Part shown: positions 46,205 to 56,946 of the stretch, piece by piece
Position numbering within the stretch: the stretch's first letter is position 1
How the letters are laid out: each line of letters opens with the position of its first letter
NCBI GenBank assembly: GCA_030248195.1
Contig: JASAND010016527.1
Coordinates: 62,001 to 126,000, forward strand
Length of the DNA: 64,000 nucleotides
Reading direction: 5' to 3'
DNA from: Trissonchulus latispiculum
Taxonomy: Eukaryota; Nematoda; Enoplea; Enoplida; Ironidae
Made by a program: the position numbers and the translations under genes
Notes under the pieces: model-generated
What the model was told of the DNA's origin: nothing
Databases searched by the model: none
What the model saw: only the letters and a program-made list of their open reading frames with translations

Positions 46205-47222
46205 CATTTTGGAAACGATTGCTTGATTCTGATTGGATAAAATCCCATCCAATCAGAACGCTTACTCCATTCTGATTGGCTGAACTTCCTACCAATCAGA
46301 ACGCTTACTCGATTTTGATTGGCTGAACTTCCAGCCAATCAGAAACGCGCAGGCGTTCAGATTGGTTGGAATTTCAGCCAATCAAAATCGTGAAACCGTT
46401 CTGATTGGTTGGAATTTCATCCAACCATAATCAAGGAAGTGTTGATTGGTAGGAAATTCAGCCAGTCAAAATCGTGCAACCGTTCTGATTGGTTGGAGCC
46501 AATCAGAATTGGCTTGCTCATTCAGCCAAGCAGAATCACTTGCTTGATTTTGATTGGCTAAAATTCCATCTAATCAAAGCTTACTCGATTTTGATTGCCT
46601 GAAATTCCAACCAGTCAGAAGGCTTACCCATATCTGATTGGCTGAATGTCCAACCAATCAAAACGTTTGCTCGTTTCTGATTCGATGAAATTCCAACCAA
46701 TAAGAACGGTTCCACGATTTTGATTGGCTGAATTTCCAACCATTCAGAACGCTTGCTCGATTATGATTGGCTAATATTCCAACCAATCAACGCGTGCTCG
46801 TTTCTGGTTGGATGAAATACCAACCAATCAGAACGGTTGCATGATTTTGATTGGCTGAATTTCCAAGCAATCAGAATGGTTGCACGATTTTGATTGGCTG
46901 AGATTCCAACCAATAAGAGCGGTTACCCTTTTTTATTATTTTGATTGGCTGAATTTCCAACTAATGGAGCAACGTTCTGATTGGCTGGAATTTCAGCCAA
47001 TCAAAATGAAGCAAGCTTCCTGATTGGTTGGAAATTCAGACAATCCTAATCGAGCAAGCGTTCGGATTGGTTGGAATTTCAGCCATTGTGAATCGAGCAA
47101 GCGTTCTGATTGGTTGGAATTTCAGTCAATCAAGTGTTCTGATTGGTTGGAATTTCATCCAATCAGAAATGAGCACGCGTTTTGTCTGGTTGGAATTACA
47201 CGCAATTAAAATCAAACAAGAG
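46205..47222. repeat. CCAAT-box satellite, left block
   Basis: About 1 kb of degenerate units of roughly 40-50 bp, each carrying CCAATCAGAA or its complement TTGATTGGCTGAA/TCTGATTGGTTGGAATTTC. Units alternate in orientation, so the block is a set of small palindromes. CCAATCA is the core bound by NF-Y. The block stops where the integrase fragment begins and resumes at 61345. Confidence 0.85.
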
Positions 47223-47625
47223 CCGAGCCGAGCAAATTGAGAAGATAGCCTTTGATGTTATATTGACGGTCTGGAGAGCGAAATGAAGCTGTTTTGGCGA
47301 AAAGTTCCTCTATGAATTTAGGGACGTTGTCCACCGAAGGAGATTGGGGAAAGAAGTCACCTGGCAACGTATGTTCTGTCCCATAGGTCATTTGGGAGGG
47401 AGACACTCCGAGGTAACCCACAGTAGCTCCGAGACCAAAAAGGACCATTGGTAACGATGTGTACCAGCTTTTGCTGCTGCATACACACCGCTGAGTTCTT
47501 TATAGTACGATGGAAACGCTCTACCATCCCGTTACACTGCGGATGATACGCAGTGGTTCGACGATGTTCAATACCCAACCGTTGAAGGAGGTGGTTCCAC
47601 AGGGTGGATTCGAATTCGGGGATAA
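47222..47625 (-). pseudogene. Ty3/gypsy integrase fragment, C-terminal half of core
   Basis: Minus strand. Contains FESTLWNHLLQRLGI, TTAYHPQCNGMVERFHR (the region with the catalytic glutamate of retroviral-type integrases) and, after a frameshift, GVSPSQMTYGTEHTLPGDFF, the family's post-core segment. The part with the second catalytic aspartate is displaced to 49605-49656 and 61275-61360 by two insertions. The rest of a gypsy element (RT, protease, LTRs) is absent, so this is a roughly 0.5-kb fragment lodged in the CCAAT satellite. Confidence 0.8.
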
Positions 47626-47698
47626 TATCAAAGAAGTCCCCCTTATGCAAACTTGGTCAATTTCAACAGCATGCTGCTGGCGACAGTCACAACCATAG

Positions 47699-47885
47699 AG
47701 CTTAAGTCGCACATCGTTGAAAAGCTGACGACGTGCTCTTTCCAGTGCTATAATACGTTTTGCTGCAGATTGTCTCTATGAAATGTTATTTTGAAAACAG
47801 GGTGTAAGCTGCTGCAAAATGGCTTAGAGCATTGAAGAGAGCACATCCTCAGCTTTACAACGATGTGCGGCTTAAGCTCTAAGCT
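47699..47885. repeat. Fold-back repeat
   Basis: Left part GAGCTTAAGTCGCACATCGTTGAAAAGCTGACG-type sequence is complemented by the right part ending ACGATGTGCGGCTTAAGCTC. Lies inside the TIR element. Confidence 0.75.
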
Positions 47886-47903
47886 TGTTTCAGTCGTCAG
47901 CAG

Positions 47904-49534
47904 CAGAGATGGACGCGGGCCGCGGGAGCCCGCGGGATCCCGCGAGACGGTGTCGGGTATGAAACCCTGGTGCTAGAATCACGAACTGACAGACCGTTGA
48001 ATTGCAAGTTCTCGTCGAAGGTGTGCGATGTCCGATAGCAAATAAAGATAAATTGTGTGAAATGTCAAACTAGGCTAGCATTAGGGCTCGCTCAGTAAAA
48101 TAAAAAGATTTTATACAAATGCGTATATTTATTAGAGGTATCACATAAAAACAGCAACCATCTCAAACTCAAACATCATTCACAAAATAGGACCAATTCT
48201 AACGTGCACGTTAAAATGGCAGAAATGAACCTACGAAACCGACCTACCCGATTCGCAGAACAAACCCCACTCCTCATACTCCGCCATCTTGAATTACTTC
48301 AATCCTATGAGTCATAACAAGCCATGAAAATAGGCAACGAAAATTTTATCTTAATCATTCATGAAATATTGCTTTTTAGCACAGAGTCAACTACCGTTTA
48401 CTTAGGCTTCGCATGCCAATATTTCCTATACTCCACAACGGGACGGGATGGGACGACAACCTTCGTCCCGCGGGATCCCGCGGGCCAGAAATTTCTTATA
48501 TTTACTTCAAAACTAGGGAATTTTTAAGAAAGCTAGATAACACTTTTCAAAACATTACAGTCACACTTCTAATTATTCTATAAAATTTAATTTTAAGGTA
48601 ATATAAGTTTAATTTGCTGTTTACCTTTTCTGAATGAAACTTTATTGATTAATTTTGAGTATACGCAGGTAATGTAAATGATTTCGAAGTTGTACATAAA
48701 GTGTTGATTATGTATAACCAGTCAGGGGTTTGATTTTTAACTTAAAGACGGGACAAAGCTAGAGACTTTTGAAACTTGGCTTTATCTGCATTGCCTAATT
48801 TAATCAGTTATAATTTGCAAACCAGCTAGTTCTAACAGATCTATGCATTGCAATAATCATGGAACCGATGAGAACAAACACTTATTCTGCTGGAGACCAT
48901 ATTGAACGAACCCCAAGCTGCGAAAATTATGAAGCGCAAGTTAAATTATGTATCAGCATCACATTAAAATTAGATCTAAAACTTTTAGTTTTAAACCAAA
49001 AATTTCTGGGAAATAATCTGTGGGAAATAAAGAAAACCAGATCAAGGCCGGATCCAAGCTCTTGACCCGGTGACCCAGTGACTCGATCCGGAAAGTGGCC
49101 CAAGTTGACACGGTGACCCGATTCCATCGCTTTTGTATGGCAGTAATTTTATGATTCCGCTAAATTTAATTTTATTTGGCCAATCTGGCCAATATTTTGA
49201 AATCAACAATTGATATTGTTTGTTTGCAGAGATATAAGCATTTCATATTTTTACACACAGCAGCGTATTTGAATAATAAATTAAGTACTGACTTTACATC
49301 TTAGCAAAGAAAAATAAAATAGCGTAAAGTTTACATAACAAACTTATTTTAAATTTTCACATTAAATTAGTATTAATTACCATTAATTTTAGCTAATGAA
49401 GAAATTATGCGGGATTTTGCGGGACGGGCATTATCAAATTTGCGGGACTGCGGGATCCCGCGGGACGGGTCAAACAAATTGAGTGCAGGACGGGACGGCA
49501 CGGGACGAAAAATTTCGTCCCGCGTCCATCTCTC
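47904..49534. mobile_element. hAT-type element, family CAGAGATGGACGCGGG
   Basis: Left end CAGAGATGGACGCGGG, right end CCCGCGTCCATCTCT(C), perfect 8-bp duplication GTCAGCAG (47896-47903, 49535-49542). GC-rich words CGGGATCCCGCGGG and GGGACGG at both ends. Between about 47950 and 48440 it carries a nested insertion homologous to 54660-55830. No transposase. Confidence 0.88.
47950..48440. mobile_element. Nested element homologous to 54660-55830
   Basis: TGTCGGGTATGAAACCCTGGTGCTAG on the left and CTATACTCCACA on the right; both ends and much of the interior align, in reverse orientation, with the sequence around 54665-54820 and 55690-55830. Possible 4-bp duplication ACGG. Family unknown. Confidence 0.5.
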
Positions 49535-49604
49535 GTCAGCAGTGTGCTATTGAATTTGACCAATTTTGCTTAGGGAGGGACTTCCTTGATATGATCCGAA
49601 TTGG

Positions 49605-49656
49605 GAACTACGATCGGTTACGATAACGGCAGGTATATACACCTAAGCGGCTGATC
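49605..49656 (-). pseudogene. Integrase fragment with catalytic aspartate segment
   Basis: The minus strand encodes AVIVTDRSSQFGS, the conserved block around the second catalytic Asp of Ty3/gypsy integrases, but a frameshift separates it from the upstream piece at 61275-61360. Lies between two insertions. Confidence 0.65.
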
Positions 49657-49996
49657 CAGTGTTGGACGCGGGCCGAAATTTGCGGCCCCCACCCGCCCCG
49701 CAGCCCGCGCTCAGAGGCCCGCACAGGGCCGGACCACGGCCCGCATCAATAAAATTCGGCCCGCGGCGGCCCGCAACTAAATTTAGGTTATGCAAGCACA
49801 TAGCATTAAATAATTGCTACTTTCATTGATTATTCGTCGTTTTTCCATAGAAACTGCCATATAAGCGCGATTGTTGTTTTCAAAGCATTCATTTATTGAC
49901 TTCTAATGTAAGAATTGTGGCCTAGATATTGTATAATTGTAGCCCCCCGCTGCTTCTCAGCTATTTTTTGGGACTTTGAAAATTTTGGTGAATTTC

Positions 49997-50208
49997 TGGC
50001 GCGAAAGCGTCTTCTAACATGTCACTACCGTTTGGGAACGAATTCAAGCTTAAGCTTGGTTCGATTGTGCCTGGGTGGCTCAATCGGTAGAGCGTTGACC
50101 TAGATCGCCAAAGGTTGTGGGTTCGATCCCCACCTCAGGCCCGAATTTTTCGGGTCGGAGGTGCTGTAGTGACAATCTTAGTTTCGTTCGTTCTTTCATT
50201 TGGAGTGC
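49997..50208 (+). mobile_element. tRNA-like SINE inserted in the hAT copy
   Basis: Copy 1 of the hAT (2929-2950) lacks this roughly 200-bp segment, so it is an insertion. It contains a tRNA-like head and a short unrelated tail (CGAATTTTTCGGGTCGGAGG...TTCGTTCGTTC). No clean target duplication. Confidence 0.6.
50069..50140 (+). tRNA. tRNA-like sequence (SINE head), anticodon reading AGA uncertain
   Basis: 72 nt that fold as a tRNA: acceptor GCCTGGG/CTCAGGC (one G-T pair), D arm GCTC...GAGC, anticodon stem TTGAC/GCCAA with one mismatch, T arm GTGGG/CCCAC. A box TGGCTCAATCGG and B box GGTTCGATCCC match polymerase III promoter consensus. The AGA anticodon would be Ser, but the long variable arm of tRNA-Ser is absent, so I favour a tRNA-derived SINE head over a working tRNA gene. 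Confidence 0.5.
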
Positions 50209-50230
50209 ATCCTAAACTACTGGAAAACAT

Positions 50231-51404
50231 TTGTAATGGAATAACTTAAATCTTGTGTTCAAAAGTGGTTAAAAGTAAGTTTCAAGCTGATCATCATCCC
50301 AAAAGAAGTTTCTACAGAAGATGGAATCTAGAGATTCTGCCAATATTAAACAATTGTTATGATAATGTGTCCAAGCCGTAACCGTATGTAGTTGTATATG
50401 TATTATCAGCAAAGCTGCCAGCCCTAATTAAGCATCTAATAACTATTACGAGAGAAAAGTTTAAGTTTGTGTCCTTATTAACACATAAAAAGTCATCTAC
50501 AAAGCCTAGTTAGGATTAATTAGCCGAAATTACAACATACTGCACTTGAGGTGATTATAATAATAGCAATAATAAGGACAATCCCTGACATTTCTTTTTG
50601 AAAGGACAGGTGTTCTTTCCTTTAGTGACCCAGGTGCGGTCACCTCCCTTCCATTGCTAATATTAATACAAAAAGAATACTAAAACACCAGGAATTCCAG
50701 CATTGGCAGGAAAATCGGAATGTAGAGCTATCACAAAAAGAATGCAATATTTTTACTCAAGGAGAATGTAATAATCCCTCCAGCAATATCCTAATGCATT
50801 TTTTATTGTTTAATATTACATATTAGAAGATGGTTTAACAAACAATTGCATAATTATGTCGTACGTAAGAAATGGAATGTAATAAGTACCTAAGTGCGTT
50901 AATTGAGATACTTTGTGTTTTACAATGTTCCCAGGTCTTAATCTGTTATTAGTAGTGCTAATCAATGTTAGTTAGGCTTATTTTATGTTAATTTGCTAAT
51001 TATTACGTAAGAAATGAAGTTTTGGTCTATGAAAACTTAGGCTCATTAGAAAGAGAATTTCCTCTCATTTCCAAAAATCCAATCCCGACTTTTCAACTCC
51101 CAAAATTGACTGAGTTATAAGCGAAAATGTTTTTGTAAAATTATCGTTTATGTCATAATCTTACCCCTCTAATAAGGAAAGTTCTAAAGTTGGACTTTAA
51201 AAACCTTTGCCTTAACTTTTCTTTCATCTTTCCTTTCTTTGTCTGGGAGGTTGTCTACCTCGCAGACTACATGACAGTCAGGTGCACTGCTGTTCTTTGA
51301 GTCCTACGTGTTGGAGACTTGTCCTCAAGTGAACTTTTGTTGGGCCTAGTCCAGCAAAAGAAGGACAATGAAAGCTCCCCTCACTAGAAGAAAATAAGAT
51401 ACAC
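50231..51404. other. Non-coding interior of the large hAT
   Basis: AT-rich; no ORF of interest. 51230-51400 contains CTGGGAGG and CCTCACTAG words but nothing assignable. Confidence 0.3.
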
Positions 51405-51700
51405 CTTTACACACACACACGCACACACACTCACACACACACTCACACACACTCACACACACACGCACACACTCACACACACACACACTCACACACACAC
51501 TCACACACACACTCACACACACTCACACACACACTCACACACTCACACACACACTCACACACACACACTCACACACACACACACGCACACACACACTCAC
51601 ACACACACTCACACACACTCACACACACACTCACACACTCACACACACACTCACACACACACTCACACACACACACGCACACACACGCACACACACACAA
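51405..51700. repeat. CACACACACTCA minisatellite
   Basis: Nearly 300 bp of (CA)n interrupted at regular steps by CT or CG (CACACTCACACACA...). Confidence 0.95.
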
Positions 51701-52640
51701 GTTTAGACGGGCCTTAATTCATTCCGCCAAAATCAAATTAATACAAAAGTTAAGCGGAAACATCTAGTTAGCTACGTAATGCATTAAGGTTTTCGTTTTA
51801 AGTCTTTGAAAGTTATGCAGATTACGTAAAAGTAAGAAATAAAAGTTAAAATTCGTAATATTTCCCCTTTGGTTATGTTTACATGTTAACCAAAATTTTG
51901 CAAAGTTTTGCAGAATTTCAGCACCCAGAATTAATAAAAAAATGGGTCAGTTGGGGGCAATATAATTATTTATCATTAATTTTCGTCACCTCGGGCTGGC
52001 CGGTCCGGCAAGCCTCTGGACTGGCCTATGGTAGAGATAGGAAGCTTATAGAAGTTTCTAGAAACTTCTAGAAGCTTACACACAAAATTTTAAGAAAAGT
52101 TTAGAACTTCTTTTGAACCGAGCTGTCAGCGAGCTGTCAGTGAGCTGTCAGCTCGAACCCCAAAAATTCAAATCTAGTCCGTGTTCGTTTAGCAGCGGCC
52201 GAGAGCGGTCGGATTTTGACTCCCCTTCCCCCGTGTGAGTTACTTCTCGGACCACAGGTGTGGTACGGGAATATAGTAACACACACTCCCCGTAGGACGC
52301 AAAATAGTACTTTTCTGGCCCACACTGGCCAGAAAAGGGCTCAGGAACAACACACGAACACTAGAACTTGAGGAGCCGCATGGGTTTATTATGCCCGGCT
52401 CAGGACCTGCAATTTAGGAAAAAATATTAGGATTTTTTGGCCTTTCGGCCTCAAATTTTTTATGTGATTTTCATCCTTCGGGTCTTTTTATATGGTATTT
52501 TTGAGGCCTTCATGGCCAATTTTTATGAAGTATATATTTTGGACCAGTGAGTCCCGATTTTACAGCGATTTTTTGGGCCCAAGGCCATTCGTTCATTTCC
52601 ATAGCATGATGGACCTTCGGGTCAATTTTTAGTTCCATAG
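51701..52640. other. Non-coding, start of a T/G-rich block
   Basis: 52110-52150 has three GAGCTGTCAG(C/T) repeats. From about 52430 the plus strand becomes T-rich with GGCC words (TTCGGCCTC, TCATGGCC). No gene recognised. Confidence 0.35.
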
Positions 52641-52725
52641 CACCAGGCCAACACGGTCTCCAGGGGCCCGCGCAGACGCCTTTACACTCATATTATGTAG
52701 GGGCGCTATCGCGCCCCTACATAAT
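52641..52725 (+). repeat. Dispersed 85-bp unit with 15-bp-stem hairpin, copy 1
   Basis: Begins CACCAGGCCAACACGGTCTC and ends in a hairpin at 52692-52725: stem ATTATGTAGGGGCGC, loop TATC, perfect 15-bp complement. An almost identical unit lies in direct orientation at 56056-56140. Confidence 0.85.
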
Positions 52726-54654
52726 AAGTAAATGCTGGCTCATAGTTCTGTTCTCAAGTTCTGATGCTCCTGCGGGCTGAGCTCTTCCCCGACTTGGGTG
52801 CTCAAGTTCTGTCATTGTGGGAGTATAGGCAGGAGCAGGATCGGAATGCGACCGCGGCAGCTTACCCGCAGTAAGGTCTGGCGTTGGGGTGTGGTTGTTG
52901 TTGTTTGTTTTGAGAGACTTTTTTCTAAATTTTGATTAAAAATTTTTTTCTAAAGTTTGCTTGGTCTTGGAGGAGTATACCCTTGCCCTGGTTTCGGTTC
53001 TATTTTCTTGTACTTGTGTTGATCTTTTTGTGTCTACACCAAATTCCTTGTTTTCATTTTAGATTAAAGTGTTCTTTTCTTTTCACGAACTAAAATCTTA
53101 TTAGTTAGTCTCACTTGCAAAATTCTTTGTTTTCTTGTATAAATTTTGATCCTTTTTATTTTAAATTCGGCCTTAATATAGGGTTTGCTTTTGGCGGACC
53201 GTTGGTCCGGAAGCTGTTGAAATCGGGCTGTTTCGAGGGTATAGTCCTCCAGGATGCGATACTGGGTTTTCTGGTGTTTTTATATTTTCATGACGCTAAC
53301 TTTCGTATTACTTTTATATACTAGTATTGTTAGAATTTTAAAAGTGGAGTACCCGTGGCCGGGCGGTCCGGCTCCCGGCCTGGAATCCGGCTGGGTGCCT
53401 GGATAACCCTGTTTTCTGGGGCTCCTTTGAGTTTCGTAGTTCTAACGGTAATTGCAAGTTCTCTAAACGTATTCCGGTTGTTTTTTCATTGCGGGTTTTT
53501 ATTTTGACGGATATAGTCGGGATGTGAATTCGGTGCCTTTTGTAGTTTGATTTTTGTTTTGCTTGCCATATGTTAATCCCTATATGCTACTTATATTTTT
53601 CTTTGTTTGTTCTAGATTTCTTGTGTGTGATTGTTGGACCCCCCCTGCCCCCCCCGCTGATGGTCTTGCCGTGGGAGTGCCCCCTGGTTCTGGTTCAGAG
53701 GAGGTGCGCTATTTCGCGTGCGCCGGCTGCCCTGGTTTGGCCCGTGTTGGTTGCCTGGATATTCCCGGCGGGTGTGATGCTTGGACTCCCGGGTGGACGG
53801 CCTGCGTAATGCCGCGCCTTTTGCCTAGTTTGGTCCTTTTCCATCTTGGTGCCCTTTGCTCTTGTTGGGGCTGGTCTTTGGTCCTTTTCTACCTTTGGCC
53901 CGGTGGCCTGGTTGTTCTTTTGGCCGGTTTTCGGCCATGATTTTTGGACTTTTGGTTGGCCATATGGCCTCTAGTTTTGGGTGCTTGTGATCGGCTCAAT
54001 TGGCTACTTGGGCCCTTTTGGTTTTCCAGTTCACCGGCAGCCTGGCTTTATGATTCTGAACCAGTATATGTCCTTTCCTTGCACTCCCATGAACACTGAG
54101 TATCTGGTGTTGTGGTGTAGTATATTGTTTATTTTTATTTTTGGTTGTTTTTTCACTACGTTCCGTAACCTGGCATTTATTTTCGCAGCTTTTAACATGT
54201 TTCTCTAATTTTGTTTGTTTTGATCCGTAGTTGTTAACTTTTGTATTTTGTGTGTGTTTTCTTATAATAAATTTGTGTGTTTCAGCTAAGTCTAGTAATC
54301 GGGGTGTTTTGTTGGGTGGGGTTAGTTATGTACCCCTGTTGCTGTCTCTCGTCTCGGTGCGTAAATTGTTGTCGTGTGTCATGTTGTTGGTAGGGGATAG
54401 TTTCCCCCAGTGGGTTGATCGGGGGCAGCCGATTAGTTTCGTTTAAAAAGCGCCTAATAGTTGGTACTGTGCCTGGTGGCACGAAAAGTCTGCCCGGATA
54501 CGTGGCGGTGTCAACGTTTTTATTCTGCTTTTTCTAACTTTGTCTTACCCTTTAACCTTTAACTTAGATTGCGCAATCGAGAATTTTAGCACCTAAAATT
54601 GATCTAACCCTTGTACTAATTCGGTGGACACGCCGCGCCGGGGCGGGCGGCGGC
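52726..54654 (+). other. T/G-rich block without recognised genes
   Basis: Strong strand asymmetry: the plus strand is rich in T and G and poor in A, with TTTTGG and GGTTTT words. A 128-codon frame (53554-53940) is Cys/Trp/Gly/Pro-rich and hydrophobic, of doubtful coding value. Resembles the T-rich block at 28980-31600 in composition. Could be a worn retroelement. Confidence 0.35.
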
Positions 54655-55830
54655 AAGAGGGGGTATTTTGTAGAATATAAGAAATATATGTGTGCTAAGC
54701 CTAAGTATACGCTAGATGAGTTTGAATCTAAACCGAAATACTTCATGAACAATCAAGGTAAAATTATCATTAGCTAATTTCGTGGCTCAAACGTGACTCA
54801 TAATTGTGAACCAGTAGTGCGTTTCACAAAGGGCTCCTAAATCTAGCTCCTAAGTCCCTCCTATCTTATCTCTTATGAGCAGTTTACGAGCAATTTATGA
54901 GCGGCTCCTAAACTGTTTCACAAAGCTCCTCTTAAACTGCTCCTAGACATTCGCTCATAACCCGCTCATAGCGCCTTTCTCTTAACTTTCTAAGCGCTTT
55001 CATGCTGGGAACTTATGAGCTGTGCTGGAAAATTTATGAGACAAAAAGTAAAATTACTTTATATTATATATTCACTTACCTATATGATAAAAAATAGAAC
55101 ATTTAAATCGAACATTCTCAATTTTAAAGGTTAGAATAAGTGTTTCTTATTTTTTTGACAAAGTAATGACGAAGTTCTACATATTTATTATTATTTATTT
55201 TTACTATTCAGCAGTTGAAGCTGATAAAATGACTAAACGCTTTTACAGAACTTATCTGGGAGGAATGCAATACATTGCAACGTTATCTTAGCTAAATATT
55301 GCAACAATTAGCAGTTGAGAGTGAGTTATGAGCCCGATTTTGGGCTCTTAGCTTTAAGAGCCGATTTAGGAGGTCTCTTAGTTTAGGAGCTCTTTGTGAA
55401 ACACCATTCTCCTAACTTTCCTCATAAGTAGCAAACTTAGGAGCTCTTATCACTATGAGCCCTTTGTGAAACGCCCCACAGTTCAAGATGGCGGAACGCT
55501 ATCAGTTGGGGTAGTTCCGTGCTGTGGGTAGGTTGATCGAATTGTGAACACATTTCTGCCATTTTGTGTGAGCTAGAGTTGTTCTTTTTATTCCATGCTT
55601 GAAATCTAATTTTTGAGTTGTCCATATTCTTTTGTAATAGTTGTTGAAATAAACCTCAGTTCGCAAGAAATCTTTCTTAGTTTTACCCAGCGGATCCGAA
55701 TGCGAACTTAGAGTGAAACATAACACAACAATTCTTTATTTGACATACGGACATCGCACACCTTTGACAACAACTTGCAATCTAACGGTCTGACCAGTTG
55801 TGAACCTAGCACCAGGGTTTCATAACCGAC
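54655..55830. mobile_element. Transposon homologous to 47950-48440
   Basis: Left GTAGAATATAAGAAATAT...GCCTAAGTATACG and right ACCAGGGTTTCATAACCGAC align in reverse orientation with 47950-48440. It is longer here because of a MITE at 54812-55481 and unrelated sequence. No ORF recognised. Confidence 0.5.
54812..55481. mobile_element. MITE with GCGTTTCACAAAGGGCTC ends
   Basis: Ends CAGTAGTGCGTTTCACAAAGGGCTC and the complement of GGGGCGTTTCACAAAGGGCTC. Subterminal repeats of GAGCTCCTAA/TTAGGAGC words. Absent from the homologous copy near 48300, which confirms insertion. Target duplication not clear; hAT-like ends. Confidence 0.75.
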
Positions 55831-56055
55831 AGTAGTATGGTGCCAAAATGCCCACGTCGTTCCAACACTTAGCCGTAAAATGCATTTCCAATAAGCGTTA
55901 TTCAACGAGAAAAAAACAAACGCACGGTAAACTATCGCCTAGTGCAAAAATTCGAAGTTTCGAATTCGAACCAAACGTATGGTGGTACTTGTAGTACTAC
56001 TCGAGTTGTTTACGATGGTAACCTTTTTACCACTCCCGGACCTCTAATTAGCTGG
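55831..56055. other. Unassigned flank
   Basis: AT-rich, includes TTCGAAGTTTCGAATTCGAA near 55950; nothing assignable. Confidence 0.3.
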
Positions 56056-56140
56056 CACCAGGCCAACACGGTCTCCAGGGGGCCGCGCAGACGCCTTTAT
56101 ACCCATATTATGTAGGGGCGCTATCGCGCCCCTACATAAT
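56056..56140 (+). repeat. Dispersed 85-bp unit with 15-bp-stem hairpin, copy 2
   Basis: Same unit as 52641-52725 with about three substitutions, all outside the hairpin (56107-56140), whose stem and loop are identical. Confidence 0.85.
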
Positions 56141-56942
56141 TGTTATCGATTTTTGCAGTTTTTTAATGAACTGCAATTTTTAGCAAAACCAACGTTTTTC
56201 GGTGTTTTAACAACGCTCATGGCTTCGAGTACTACCGGACGTCCAAATGGTTCGAACCATCGGTGGTGCATGACTTTCTTTTATTCTGATGAATACGCTC
56301 TGTCAAGTGAACAGCTCAAAATTCCATTCGAACTTTGCAATTCGTAAAAGATTCCCCAAGGTCTAGATTCCGCTTAATTTGACCAAATGAGCTATATCGT
56401 ACGGCTGAGTATGAGTTTCCTAGTGGCATTTTCTACCAAGCTGAGTAAAAAACTCTTCGGTTTCACTAAATATTAATTTTTCGAGTGGCAAAAGGGGACC
56501 AAGGTAAGGTGTGGACCGGAATTTTTTGTTTCAGATTTTGCTGTAAAGTTGTAATAGAGATTTTCGGGGTCGCTGATTGTGAGCTATTAAAACCCAACCT
56601 GGTCGAAAACATAACCATACCAAATTTAGATTAACGGATTTTAATTAAAATTAATTAACCCAAATTGGAAGGGGCAACCGAATAACTTTTCTAAAACGCA
56701 GTTTTCTGGAATAAAAATATTTTTATGATCAGAATAATTTGGAGAATCGATTAGAATCAAAAATTTTGACGTTTGCAGAGTTTTCCAATCGAACTTTTTT
56801 GATTATGATGGGATTAAGGTCCGGCGAACGCCAACCACTAGCTATGTCGTAATCAGATGGCAGCTAACTCGAGAGTGCGCCAGGTTAGGCTAGGCTAAGC
56901 GTGTTTTTACATGTTTAAGTCTAAACCTAAGTCAATGCTAAT
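56141..56942. other. Non-coding, related to a fold-back family
   Basis: 56490-56570 (GGGGACCAAGG, GATTTTCGGGGTCG) resembles an arm of the fold-back at 27600-27700. No gene recognised. Confidence 0.35.
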
Positions 56943-56946
56943 TTAA

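Larger units (their letters stand above)
47626..49604. mobile_element. TIR element splitting the integrase, carries a hAT
   Basis: The plus strand of 47626-47697 (ATATCAAAGAAGTCC..., CAGCATGCTGCTGGCGAC) is matched by the complement of 49535-49604. Flanks are CGAATTCGGG on the left and CGAATTGGG on the right, suggesting a roughly 9-bp duplication as in Mutator-like elements. Inside are a small fold-back (47699-47885) and the hAT 47904-49534. Borders within a few bases. Confidence 0.5.

Noticed and set aside
46205..47222. CCAAT repeats considered as a CRISPR or integron-like array
   Set aside because: Units vary in length and orientation and lack unique spacers; the eukaryotic context makes these systems unlikely.
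46141..47240. Frames with repeated IGRKFSQSEWSKRSDWM-like units, as if a repeat protein
   Set aside because: They arise from the CCAAT satellite units, and both strands are open in parallel; no start or splice context.
50069..50140. Functional tRNA-Ser gene
   Set aside because: Lacks the long variable arm, has an anticodon-stem mismatch, and lies inside an insertion absent from the sister hAT copy; a SINE head is more likely.
51405..51700. Possible CRISPR-like array of spaced CACACTCA repeats
   Set aside because: There are no unique spacers; it is an impure (CA)n microsatellite in a eukaryotic genome.
53554..53940. 128-codon Cys/Trp-rich frame, possible secreted protein
   Set aside because: Composition follows the T/G-rich block, overlapping frames are equally open and no conserved pattern is seen.
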